Shown here: piece by piece, positions 1 through 7,440 of the stretch | Numbering within the stretch: position 1 is the first letter of the stretch | Layout: each line of letters starts with the position of its first letter | Source: a virus | Virus record (IMG/VR): IMGVR_UViG_3300023178_000280 | Location: 1-22,721 of that record | Reading direction: 5' to 3' (one strand) | Length of the DNA stretch: 22,721 nt | Notes under the pieces: model-generated | The model's database searches: none | What the model saw: the letters and a program-made list of their open reading frames with translations, nothing else | What the model was told of the DNA's origin: nothing | Translations under genes and position numbers: made by a program

Positions 1-3000
1 ATAGAGGCAAATGCACAAGTCAACGTTGCCACCAACCTCTCAGTAACAGCAGACACTAACCAATTGCAAGTTAACTCATCTACTGGTACTAATGTAGACT
101 TGCCTGCCGCGACATCAAGTGCTTGGGGTGTTGTATCGGATGATGCTCAAACATTCGGTGGTGAGAAAGCGTTCGCTAATGGAATACTTCTTACTTCTAC
201 TGCTGCAACAACGCCTGCCATTCAATTTAATAACAATTCTGGGACCGATGCCGCTGTCGATATGGCTATTCGTGGAAATGCTGAAGCATTGGACTTTTAT
301 GAACCAGAACAGGCTGATAAAGTTCATATGCGAATTATTGATGACGGAGGTGTCTGGGCGCATTATGGTTTTAAGACGGGTAGTACAAACAACGGTATTC
401 TAAGACTCGATTCTGTCGGTAATTTATTAAACATTAGTAATATCACACTTTCTGGTACAGTGGATGGTCGAGATGTTGCGAACGATGGTGCAAGGGTTGA
501 CGAACTTCCTGAAAGTATCGCACGTGCTCAGGGATGGGTTCCCGCTTATAGTAATAACGACGAAACGACTGTTTATTGGAACCCGACTGAAGAAGCTGTT
601 GCTCTCGAAAATGGTACTAGTGATAATACAGTTGGAATGGCATACCCAGCATTTAGAGTTAATTCTGGTGAAGTAGTAAAATTTTCACTAAGTTATAAAG
701 GATCATCTGCGGATACGGATGGGTTTTATGCTAGAATTTATTGGTACTATGGTGATTTACCAGACGGCATAACTCACGTATCAAGCTCATCAAACGGTAC
801 AACAACTTCCTCACCGTTTGTAATAGAAGATAATGACGGTGATGGCGGCGCCGCCCAGATCACCGATTGGGAAGATAATTCTGCTGTACCATCTACTTGG
901 ACAAATACTGAATATTCTTGGACAGTTCCAGATCTAGATGCTGCTTCAGGTGGTCAAACTCTTGGATATGCCTATGCATCTATAGTAATTCTAAACTGGA
1001 GTGGTTTTGAAGCTACAGGGGATACAATATACGTAAAACAACCCAAAATTTCTGTACAAGAGACTTTATCAAGTCTGGGATATACGGGTGATACAAACGC
1101 TCAAGCAAACGTAGCCACTAATCTGGGGACCGACGCGACTGCCAGTAGTCTGACCATCACGTCTTCAACTGGTAATAATGCAAGCGTACCTGCGGCTACT
1201 ACTTCCGCCTGGGGCGCAATGACAGATGAAGATAAATCTAAACTCGACAGTGTTCAGATTGCCGCAACGGTACCACCATCCTTCGGTTCCTTCGGAGGTG
1301 CTGGTACATATGGTTCTACTTCTAACAGTACCAAGATTGATAATATCACAATTGATGCGTATGGTCGAATCACAAACATTACAACTGGTGGAACAGGTGA
1401 CATCACAGGTGTTACTGCTGGTACTGGTTTAAGTGGCGGTGGAACGTCTGGTACAGTTACACTTAACGTAAGTGGTTTAACAACATCAGAAATAGCGGCC
1501 GCTACATTAATAACGTCATCTGAAACTTTTACTGATAATGATACAACACTGGCGACCACTGCTGCAATTACTGACCAAATTGAAAGTTTTAATTATATCA
1601 CTAACAGTATTAGTACTGGTTTTACAGCGACTGGTTCATTAACGGGTTCATCTTTGGAAACCACTTCTGGTGGTTTGAATCTTACAGGCGAATTTGCTGG
1701 TGGAAATGATATAACCATTTTTGATAGTGCAGGATTAACGGCAACCACCCATCTTATTACACCAAGTAAGTCAGGTTTGGCGATCAGTGTTGATGCCCTC
1801 AGTAAGCACATCAACACCGCTTTTGAGGTTTCATTAGATGGTGATCGTGCATTTATGAGCACAGCTGGCGGCGCCGCACAACATAAATTTTCTATAAACC
1901 CACAGGCTGGGAATGTAGTTACTGCATTTGAAGTTAAAAACGACGAACCTGAAATAAGGATTGCACATAACCAAGCAATCCCAACCAGTGGTACAGTTCT
2001 CGCAACGATTACTGCTTATGGTGCTACTGCGGGTTCAAACGCAACAAACTGGACTTACGAAAAAGGCGGAGAATTAACGTTTACCGCAGGTGGTACTTGG
2101 AGTGGATCTAGCCAACTCACCAATGTGACACTGGATGCAACTGGAGACATTACTCTTGACGCAGACGGTAACCAAATCAGATTTAAGAACGGTGCGGGTG
2201 GAGACGAAGTAACTCACACTCTTAACGACAATGCAACCTACGAAATCGACGCACCTTCTACGTACACCGTGGACGCAGGCGGGGATATTGTTCTTGACGC
2301 AGACGGTGGTGATGTTATCATTCGGGACGGTGGTGTAGTAGATTATGTATTCAGCACCAACGGTACAATCTCCAGAACCGGAGACTTTATTGTTGACGTA
2401 ACTGGAGACATCACATTAGACGCAGACGGTAACCAAATCAGATTTAAGAATGGTGCTGGTGGAGACGAGGTAACTCACACGCTTAACGACAATGGCACAT
2501 ATGAAATCGACGCACCTTCTACTTATACAATAGATGCAGTTGGGGATATTGTTCTTGACGCAGATGGCAACGACATTATCTTTAAGAATGGAGGCGGCGC
2601 TGATACGGTAACTCACACATTAGCAAATGATGCGAACTTTACTATTACTGCTCCTGCTAACTATACAGTCGACGCTAGTGGTGATTATACACTCAATACA
2701 AATGGGGGTAGTGGTACTACTGCGGTACGAATGAGTGTTACGGGAACTGATGGACAAATCGGTTTCAACACAAGTTCCCCCGCAGCGGGCACTACTATTG
2801 ATATTCACGACGGCCGAGAAACAATTGACGATCCGACGAACCATTTTCCACATCTTCGTTTGACTAACAGTTTCCCCGATACCACCACCTATACTGTCGA
2901 TGATACTATGCATAAAATTAGTTTTTATGAAACGGATGGTAGTAAAGAAGGGTGGGCTATCACTACTCGAAACATGTCTACGTCATCAGCGTTTACTGAT

Positions 3001-5049
3001 ATGAAGATCGAGTATGGCGGTGGAAACACATCTGCTCGATTTAGTTATGACGGAAAATTTGGTGTTGGTAACGGCATATCCTCCTCCTTAAGCGATCCTT
3101 GGAGAGACTGTACGATCACTGCAGCAGGACCAGGCAATTCTGAAATTAGATCGGTTGCTGATGTTGGTGGAAGACTTGGTGTATGTAGAGACGATACTAC
3201 AATCACCACTGGTGAGTTAATCGGTGAAGTTGTTTTCTGGAGTCAGGAGGGGAATGATCCAGATGAAGCAGCAAAAATTGAAGCGGTTGCAGCTGCCAAT
3301 CACGTTGGTGGCTCCAGTTATGCAACTGAATTAAACTTCTATACCACTGAGGCTGCCAGTACCCCAGTACAAAGAATGACAATAACCGCAGACGGTAACG
3401 TCGACATCGGCAGCCTTTTTGAACTAAGCACTGTCGGAAAAAATTTGCTATTGGGTCCTGATAAAACTCAATTATCGGGTACTGATACCTTCTCTATTAG
3501 GTTCGGTAACTCAGAACACAGCGCTAGTGAGTCCAGTGTAGCCGGAATTGCCAGCAGTCTCTTCGGTAGTATAGGAGGTCCTGTTGGTGTTATAGACGAT
3601 CTTCAATTTAAACCCGGCACTCACGGTATTATTAGATTCGGAAGAGGCACCGCTACGGGCGAAAATCCGATTATTTTCGATTCGAATAATGGTATCGGAA
3701 TAGGTCCAACCGTGGCCCGTTCAACCGGCGTTTCAGATATGGACGGATACTTCCATATAAAAAGATCTGACGCTACGGTTTGGGCAGAAAATTCATCATC
3801 TGGATATGATGGTATAAACGCAGTTATTGAAAATACGAGTACTACTAATACTACATCAGCAGGTATTCTTTTTAGAACTAATGGTAATAGTACTGAAAAT
3901 ATTGCTAAGATTAGTAGTGTCTGTTCCGGTGGGGCCGGTTTTGGTACTGCTGACTTCAGATTTACACTGGAAAATAGTGGTACTATTAGTGAAAAAATGC
4001 GACTGACTGGCGACGGCAATTTGCTGGTTGGTCTCAGTTCTGGCGAAGACGCAGTAGTTCACATTGAAGCAACTCAACCTACCTATACCAACTACTCAAC
4101 TATTTTTGCTGGTGGGACTAGCAGCAATACTGGTGTACATGGTATTTCATTAATTTCTTCTGGTGATGCTTTAGGTGGCCTCGTAGGTTCAAACTTGGCT
4201 TTGGAGGGGTCGACTTACAGTCAACCCAACACATCAAGAGCTAGCTCATTTATAGGATTTAGCAACACTACCGTAGCAGGGAAAACTGGCAGTATTTCAT
4301 TCGGAGGTTTAGTAAAGGGAACTACCACTGCGGTGACTCATATGACCCTTGATGAGGACGGCGACTTGCGTGTAATTGATGGATTGGTCACTGCGGGAAC
4401 ATCAACCAGTGGAACCGATGGTGGTGTTATTGTTCAGGGTTATTACAGTAGTGGTAACCTCGCGGTCGTTGGTCAGCAAGCTTCTACTGGTAGTTTAGCT
4501 CTTGGATATGGTGTCAAACCAAAATCGTCAGGCGGCGTCGGAAGTTTTGTAAGTTCAACGGGTATCACTATACCGAAGGGTGCTTACGAGGTTACTGATG
4601 ATCACAGGTGGTATGCAGCAGCCTCGAGCAGCGTGGCAATAGGTAATGATGTCACTATGACAGAAACTATGAGGCTGGAAGAAGACGGTGATCTTCACGT
4701 AGAAAATGATGTTATTGCCTTCTCTACCACAGTATCAGATCAACGCCTCAAAGATGATGTAGAAACACTTGACAAATCACTAGATAAGATTCTACAATTA
4801 AGAGGTGTATCGTTCACTTGGAACTCAGGGTCTCGTGAAGGAACTCGTGACATTGGTGTTATCGCACAAGAAGTGGAAACGGTTATACCAGAAATTGTTC
4901 GTGAGAAACAGGCAGTCCTAATTGATGATCAACCCACAAAGACGGTTGACTACGAAAAACTTGTTGCTGTTCTTATCGAAGGTATGAAAGAACAACAAGC
5001 CCAGATTGATGAACTTCGTGAAGAAATTCAAGCACTCAAGGGAGAATAA
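1..5049 (+). CDS. Large tail-fibre/adhesin protein with C-terminal S74 chaperone domain (5' end outside window)
   Basis: The reading frame is open from base 1 to the TAA at 5047-5049 (1,682 codons seen), so the true start lies upstream; the TTG at 64 is internal. The product is Thr/Ser/Gly/Asp-rich and beta-strand-like, as in long trimeric phage fibres. From about 480 to 1060 a stretch rich in Tyr and Trp looks like a jelly-roll carbohydrate-binding module (inference). Around 1400-1470 there is a GVTAGTGLSGGGTSG motif common in phage fibres. Four tandem repeat units lie at 2143-2679. The C-terminus (about 4735-4950) carries SDQRLKDDV, the hallmark of the peptidase S74 intramolecular chaperone. 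That domain trimerises the fibre and then cuts itself off in front of the Ser (codon 4735-4737), with Ser and Lys as the catalytic pair in known members. A coiled coil (EQQAQIDELREEIQALKG) ends the protein. Role in host binding is inferred; the S74 domain is secure. Confidence 0.88.
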   Translation: MEANAQVNVATNLSVTADTNQLQVNSSTGTNVDLPAATSSAWGVVSDDAQTFGGEKAFANGILLTSTAATTPAIQFNNNSGTDAAVDMAIRGNAEALDFYEPEQADKVHMRIIDDGGVWAHYGFKTGSTNNGILRLDSVGNLLNISNITLSGTVDGRDVANDGARVDELPESIARAQGWVPAYSNNDETTVYWNPTEEAVALENGTSDNTVGMAYPAFRVNSGEVVKFSLSYKGSSADTDGFYARIYWYYGDLPDGITHVSSSSNGTTTSSPFVIEDNDGDGGAAQITDWEDNSAVPSTWTNTEYSWTVPDLDAASGGQTLGYAYASIVILNWSGFEATGDTIYVKQPKISVQETLSSLGYTGDTNAQANVATNLGTDATASSLTITSSTGNNASVPAATTSAWGAMTDEDKSKLDSVQIAATVPPSFGSFGGAGTYGSTSNSTKIDNITIDAYGRITNITTGGTGDITGVTAGTGLSGGGTSGTVTLNVSGLTTSEIAAATLITSSETFTDNDTTLATTAAITDQIESFNYITNSISTGFTATGSLTGSSLETTSGGLNLTGEFAGGNDITIFDSAGLTATTHLITPSKSGLAISVDALSKHINTAFEVSLDGDRAFMSTAGGAAQHKFSINPQAGNVVTAFEVKNDEPEIRIAHNQAIPTSGTVLATITAYGATAGSNATNWTYEKGGELTFTAGGTWSGSSQLTNVTLDATGDITLDADGNQIRFKNGAGGDEVTHTLNDNATYEIDAPSTYTVDAGGDIVLDADGGDVIIRDGGVVDYVFSTNGTISRTGDFIVDVTGDITLDADGNQIRFKNGAGGDEVTHTLNDNGTYEIDAPSTYTIDAVGDIVLDADGNDIIFKNGGGADTVTHTLANDANFTITAPANYTVDASGDYTLNTNGGSGTTAVRMSVTGTDGQIGFNTSSPAAGTTIDIHDGRETIDDPTNHFPHLRLTNSFPDTTTYTVDDTMHKISFYETDGSKEGWAITTRNMSTSSAFTDMKIEYGGGNTSARFSYDGKFGVGNGISSSLSDPWRDCTITAAGPGNSEIRSVADVGGRLGVCRDDTTITTGELIGEVVFWSQEGNDPDEAAKIEAVAAANHVGGSSYATELNFYTTEAASTPVQRMTITADGNVDIGSLFELSTVGKNLLLGPDKTQLSGTDTFSIRFGNSEHSASESSVAGIASSLFGSIGGPVGVIDDLQFKPGTHGIIRFGRGTATGENPIIFDSNNGIGIGPTVARSTGVSDMDGYFHIKRSDATVWAENSSSGYDGINAVIENTSTTNTTSAGILFRTNGNSTENIAKISSVCSGGAGFGTADFRFTLENSGTISEKMRLTGDGNLLVGLSSGEDAVVHIEATQPTYTNYSTIFAGGTSSNTGVHGISLISSGDALGGLVGSNLALEGSTYSQPNTSRASSFIGFSNTTVAGKTGSISFGGLVKGTTTAVTHMTLDEDGDLRVIDGLVTAGTSTSGTDGGVIVQGYYSSGNLAVVGQQASTGSLALGYGVKPKSSGGVGSFVSSTGITIPKGAYEVTDDHRWYAAASSSVAIGNDVTMTETMRLEEDGDLHVENDVIAFSTTVSDQRLKDDVETLDKSLDKILQLRGVSFTWNSGSREGTRDIGVIAQEVETVIPEIVREKQAVLIDDQPTKTVDYEKLVAVLIEGMKEQQAQIDELREEIQALKGE
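10..1233 (+). repeat. Dispersed 45-residue repeat in the fibre gene (copies at 10-144 and 1096-1233)
   Basis: Two segments about 1.09 kb apart encode the same pattern: NAQ-x-NVATNL, then SSTG-x-N, then PAAT-x-SAWG, then an acidic stretch. They diverge at the DNA level but are clearly alike in protein. Together they suggest that the fibre shaft is built from long modules that each begin with this segment. Further copies may lie upstream of the window. Confidence 0.7.
2143..2679 (+). repeat. Four tandem beta-repeat units in the fibre shaft
   Basis: Units begin at 2143, 2281, 2404 and 2542 and encode 46, 41, 46 and 46 residues, each starting GDI(T/V)LDADG. Units 1 and 3 are nearly identical in protein (DGNQIRFKNGAGGDEVTHTL, then EIDAPSTYT), giving an 87-residue super-repeat, while units 2 and 4 are more divergent. 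The DNA of units 1 and 3 is also very similar, which points to recent duplication or gene conversion. The alternating polar/hydrophobic pattern fits a stacked beta-prism or beta-helix shaft; this is inference. Confidence 0.85.
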
Positions 5050-5053
5050 GTAG

Positions 5054-5773
5054 ATGGGCATAGTTGCCAGCACAAATGTTTCTTTTAAAAACCTTTACCG
5101 AGGCACTTCTTGGGGCCAAAGCAATTCAACAATCGCGGATGTAAGTACAAATAAACAATTTTCGATTTCCGCTATAACACACCTAAGAAACCAATTCGGA
5201 ATAGAATATGACGCTAGTAATCCGATTAACGGAACTCAGGGAACTGAATGGAAAGCGTCTCAAACCGTTGGATTATATCTAGCTGATGCTATTCTCACCC
5301 AACAAATTACTTTCGGCACCGACTTGAAGGGTTCTTTAACTAGTGGTTGCGGTTATGGCAATCGATATAATCCAAATAATTTTACCGGCAGACAGTTAAG
5401 TATAGATGGTGTGTTAATAACTCATAATGGACAAGTCGTGACATTCGATGACGGCTTCGCCGGAACTGGGTACTACAATGATGGTACCACTGAGCGGTTT
5501 CAGCTTTCGGTAGAAACTGCTAGTGCCGGGCCCCCTGCTGCCGATTTTGTAAGTTCCATAATTATTCAAATTTCTGGTAACGCGGCAGTCACTCAAAACG
5601 GTCAGCAAGATAGTTTTACACTTGATTTGGCCAACGCCAGCTCCACCGGAACTTTGGGTAATATCCGCTTTATATTCTGGAATCAGACCGATTTTGGAGA
5701 TAATACCGCTTGGACTAATATGACTAATGCTTGGGATGGTTCTGGGGATATGTTTATCGCTTTTGTCGCATAA
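5054..5773 (+). CDS. Unrecognised virion-type protein downstream of the fibre gene (239 aa)
   Basis: ATG at 5054 lies 4 bases after the fibre stop, with a purine-rich GGGAGA (5040-5045) 8 bases upstream, so it is probably co-translated with the fibre. No family is recognised. The protein is rich in Gly, Thr, Asn and Ser, has aromatic residues spread through it (LYRGTSWGQ near the N-terminus, NIRFIFWNQTDFG near residue 205) and has no signal peptide or membrane segment. Composition and position suggest a small beta-sandwich virion protein, such as a fibre partner, tip or decoration. No terminator follows; the next late promoter starts 24 bases after its stop. Confidence 0.7.
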   Translation: MGIVASTNVSFKNLYRGTSWGQSNSTIADVSTNKQFSISAITHLRNQFGIEYDASNPINGTQGTEWKASQTVGLYLADAILTQQITFGTDLKGSLTSGCGYGNRYNPNNFTGRQLSIDGVLITHNGQVVTFDDGFAGTGYYNDGTTERFQLSVETASAGPPAADFVSSIIIQISGNAAVTQNGQQDSFTLDLANASSTGTLGNIRFIFWNQTDFGDNTAWTNMTNAWDGSGDMFIAFVA

Positions 5774-5796
5774 TTTAACAGGAAAATCCTTAAACA

Positions 5797-5804
5797 TATA
5801 AATA
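5797..5804 (+). promoter_or_regulatory. T4-type late promoter box TATAAATA
   Basis: Exact match to the T4 late promoter -10 element, which in T4 is read by RNA polymerase with the gp55 sigma factor and the sliding clamp. With T4 spacing (box from -13 to -6) transcription would start near 5810. It lies in the 68-base gap before the gene at 5842, and its 3' half overlaps the 5' arm of the inverted repeat described next. Confidence 0.8.
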
Positions 5805-5851
5805 GGACATATACACACACCACTAATGATGGGTTGGGGATATGTCCTATT
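5801..5851 (+). promoter_or_regulatory. 12-bp inverted repeat sequestering the start codon of the 5842 gene
   Basis: AATAGGACATAT (5801-5812) is the exact reverse complement of ATATGTCCTATT (5840-5851), separated by 27 bases. The 3' arm holds the ATG at 5842-5844, and the G-rich candidate ribosome site (5831-5839) lies in the loop. RNA read through from upstream could fold and hide the start codon. RNA begun at the late promoter (about 5810) would lack nearly all of the 5' arm. T4 genes such as e and the I-TevI gene are known to use this read-through-off, late-on arrangement. The repeat is seen; the function is inferred. Confidence 0.6.
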
Positions 5852-6207
5852 ATAAAGACCTAACGATAGACCAAGGTTCTTCAGTTTCAATTGATGTCTA
5901 TCTTACAAACAAAGACGGCACGGCTAAGAATTTAACCAATTACACGCCGACTGCTCACATCAGTCCAAACTATAATCTTGATAGTGATAATATTACTGTG
6001 TTCACTTGCACAGTAGATTCTGCTGCGTCTGGAATTATTAATCTTGCGTTATCCTACACTCAAACGGACAATCTGAAAGCGAACAAGAGGTATGTCTATG
6101 ACCTTGAGATTGCTAGAGATAGTTCTGGTTCAATTGCAGAAATTGAACGTGTTATGGAAGGTCAGATTTTCATAACCCCATCAGTAACTAAACTTCCGGG
6201 CTTATAA
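5842..6207 (+). CDS. Small BppU-N-like virion protein (121 aa)
   Basis: The protein opens with MSYYKDLTIDQGSSVSIDVY, continues with DGTAKNLTNYTPTAHIS and ends with the pattern Y-V-Y-D-L-E-I then MEGQIFITPSVT. This matches the layout of the BppU N-terminal-like Ig/beta-sandwich domain found in baseplate and fibre-attachment proteins of many tailed phages (a short 'IDQG...D-G-x-x-x-x-LTxYT...' sandwich of about 110 residues). No enzyme motifs, signal peptide or membrane segment are seen. The ATG is chosen because the domain starts at once after it. The ribosome site is poor: GGGG at 5836-5839 is only two bases away, and the alternative GGG at 5831-5833 is 8 bases away. Expression is probably from the promoter at 5797 and modulated by the hairpin over the start codon. 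It overlaps the next small ORF as TAATG. Confidence 0.72.
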   Translation: MSYYKDLTIDQGSSVSIDVYLTNKDGTAKNLTNYTPTAHISPNYNLDSDNITVFTCTVDSAASGIINLALSYTQTDNLKANKRYVYDLEIARDSSGSIAEIERVMEGQIFITPSVTKLPGL

Positions 6208-6305
6208 TGACAACCGTTGTTCAGAAAGTAGTTCAGGTTAAAACTAAAGTGAACAAAGTTGTTATCACTAAAAATACTTTGGTTAAAAAAGTCGTTTTAA
6301 ATTAA
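6207..6305 (+). CDS. 32-residue Val/Lys-rich small ORF
   Basis: ATG at 6207 overlaps the upstream stop (TAATG), the same junction used between other genes of this window, and the frame runs to TAA at 6303-6305. The peptide is almost all Val, Lys, Thr, Asn and Gln (for example VVQKVVQVKTKVNKVVITKN), with alternating hydrophobic and charged residues as in a beta strand. No known function. In related phages a BppU-like gene is often followed by a fibre gene whose N-terminus looks similar before a collagen-like stretch, so this may be a minimal or truncated remnant of such a gene (inference from pattern memory). It is too short to be sure that it is translated. Confidence 0.5.
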   Translation: MTTVVQKVVQVKTKVNKVVITKNTLVKKVVLN

Positions 6306-6307
6306 CC

Positions 6308-6315
6308 AATAAATA
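6308..6315 (+). promoter_or_regulatory. Probable late promoter box AATAAATA before gp13
   Basis: One mismatch from TATAAATA and an exact match to the relaxed NATAAATA late motif described for cyanophages. It lies 26 bases before the gp13 start, directly after the stop of the small ORF. A transcript starting near 6321 would carry the AAAGG ribosome site at 6326-6330. Confidence 0.55.
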
Positions 6316-6340
6316 TGATTGAATAAAAGGATTAACAATA

Positions 6341-7093
6341 ATGGCAACACCAAATTCAAGGCAATCACTGATAGACTTCTGTCTTCGCAGATTAGGTGCG
6401 CCTGTAATTGAAATTAATGTTGACGATGATCAGATCGAAGATAAGGTCGATGATGCATTACAAATGTATCAAGAGTTTCATTCTGATGCAACCTATCGAA
6501 CATATTTAAAGCACGTTATCACACAAACCGATAAAGACAATGGATATATTCCAATATCGTCCAATGTAATTTATGTGTCTCAACTGTTTCCTCTAAACCC
6601 GACATTTTCTTCTGTGAATATGTTTGACATTCGATATCAGATGATGTTGAATAGTCTGGGTGATTTTTTGAACTTTGCAGGTGGTATGTCTTACTACTAT
6701 CAAATGCAACAGTACTTAGAATTTCTCGATCAAATATTGTCGGGTTATCCTCAAACCACTTGGTCACGTCATCAAGATAGACTTTACATTTGGGGTGAGT
6801 GGTCTAACGGTGATTTAGACGTTGGAGATTATATTGTTGCCGAGGTTTACACAGCCGTTGACCCAACTACATTCTCAAGTGTTTATAATGATATGTTTGT
6901 AAAAAATTACACCACTGCGTTAATCAAACAACAGTGGGGTATGAATATGTCTAAGTTTGAGGGAATGCAGTTGCCAGGGGGTGTGACAATCAGTGGCAGA
7001 CAAATTCTAGAAGATGCTAGCGCAGAACTGAGAGAACTAGAAGAGAAACTTCGTTTAGAACAAGAATTACCACCCGACTTCTTTATAGGTTAA
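6341..7093 (+). CDS. 13: Neck protein gp13 (head completion)
   Basis: Homologue of T4 gp13, which with gp14 forms the neck that closes the filled head and offers the docking site for the tail. The N-terminus has the typical family start (ATPNSRQSLIDFCLRRLGAP followed by IEINVDDDQIEDKVDDAL), then a Tyr/Phe-rich middle (MSYYYQMQQYLEFLDQIL) and an acidic, helical C-terminal end (ASAELRELEEKLRLEQELPP). At 250 residues it is shorter than T4 gp13 (about 309) and close to the marine T4-like forms. The ribosome site is AAAGG at 6326-6330, and AATAAATA at 6308 is the likely promoter. In T4 gp14 follows directly; here a small membrane-type gene lies in between. The family assignment is firm from sequence pattern and from the following gp14-gp15-gp16-gp17 order. 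Confidence 0.9.
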   Translation: MATPNSRQSLIDFCLRRLGAPVIEINVDDDQIEDKVDDALQMYQEFHSDATYRTYLKHVITQTDKDNGYIPISSNVIYVSQLFPLNPTFSSVNMFDIRYQMMLNSLGDFLNFAGGMSYYYQMQQYLEFLDQILSGYPQTTWSRHQDRLYIWGEWSNGDLDVGDYIVAEVYTAVDPTTFSSVYNDMFVKNYTTALIKQQWGMNMSKFEGMQLPGGVTISGRQILEDASAELRELEEKLRLEQELPPDFFIG

Positions 7094-7095
7094 AT

Positions 7096-7440
7096 ATGAA
7101 CATACAGATTGATAATAAGTTATTTGGTGTGATTGTTACTGCGGTCAGTGTGGTCTTTGGTGCCTATATGTATTTGGATAATCTTCACATCGATGAGAAC
7201 GAATTAGAACTTGATCAAATGGAACAAGATGCAGTAGTAGAAGCTCTCGAAGATGATATCACCACAAGAATGCTTATGTCACAATCTACTCGATACGCAG
7301 AGATTGCAAAATACTATGGTGATGTTCAAAGGGAAAGATCTTTAACGAAGGCAGAAGAACTGCGATTAAAAAACGTTGAAGATGAACAATGCCGTATTCG
7401 TAATATCATATCAAAACATAATGTGGAGTCTTGCGACTAA
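7096..7440 (+). CDS. Small single-pass membrane protein inserted between gp13 and gp14 (114 aa)
   Basis: The first eight residues are followed by a hydrophobic segment at about residues 9-28 (LFGVIVTAVSVVFGAYMYLD), long enough for one membrane pass. The rest is acidic and then charged and helical, probably coiled-coil (ELELDQMEQDAVVEALEDDI; VQRERSLTKAEELRLKNVED), with two Cys near the C-terminus (residues 99 and 113). The N-terminus is short and lacks a cleavage site, so an anchor fits better than an exported protein. It starts 2 bases after gp13 and overlaps the gp14 start as TAATG, so it is probably expressed with the neck proteins. No family is recognised. Possible roles include a membrane-tethered assembly factor or a small lysis or exclusion protein; nothing in the sequence decides between them. 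Confidence 0.75.
   Translation: MNIQIDNKLFGVIVTAVSVVFGAYMYLDNLHIDENELELDQMEQDAVVEALEDDITTRMLMSQSTRYAEIAKYYGDVQRERSLTKAEELRLKNVEDEQCRIRNIISKHNVESCD

Noticed and set aside
64-5049. TTG at 64 as start of the fibre gene
   Set aside because: The frame is open to base 1 with the same repeat motif in front of 64, so the gene continues upstream.
5829-5855. Mini ORF MGWGYVLL in the leader of the 5842 gene (ATG 5829, or 5826 with one more Met)
   Set aside because: Eight or nine codons, no ribosome site of its own and overlapping in another frame; more likely a by-product of the G-rich leader, though an attenuating role cannot be excluded.
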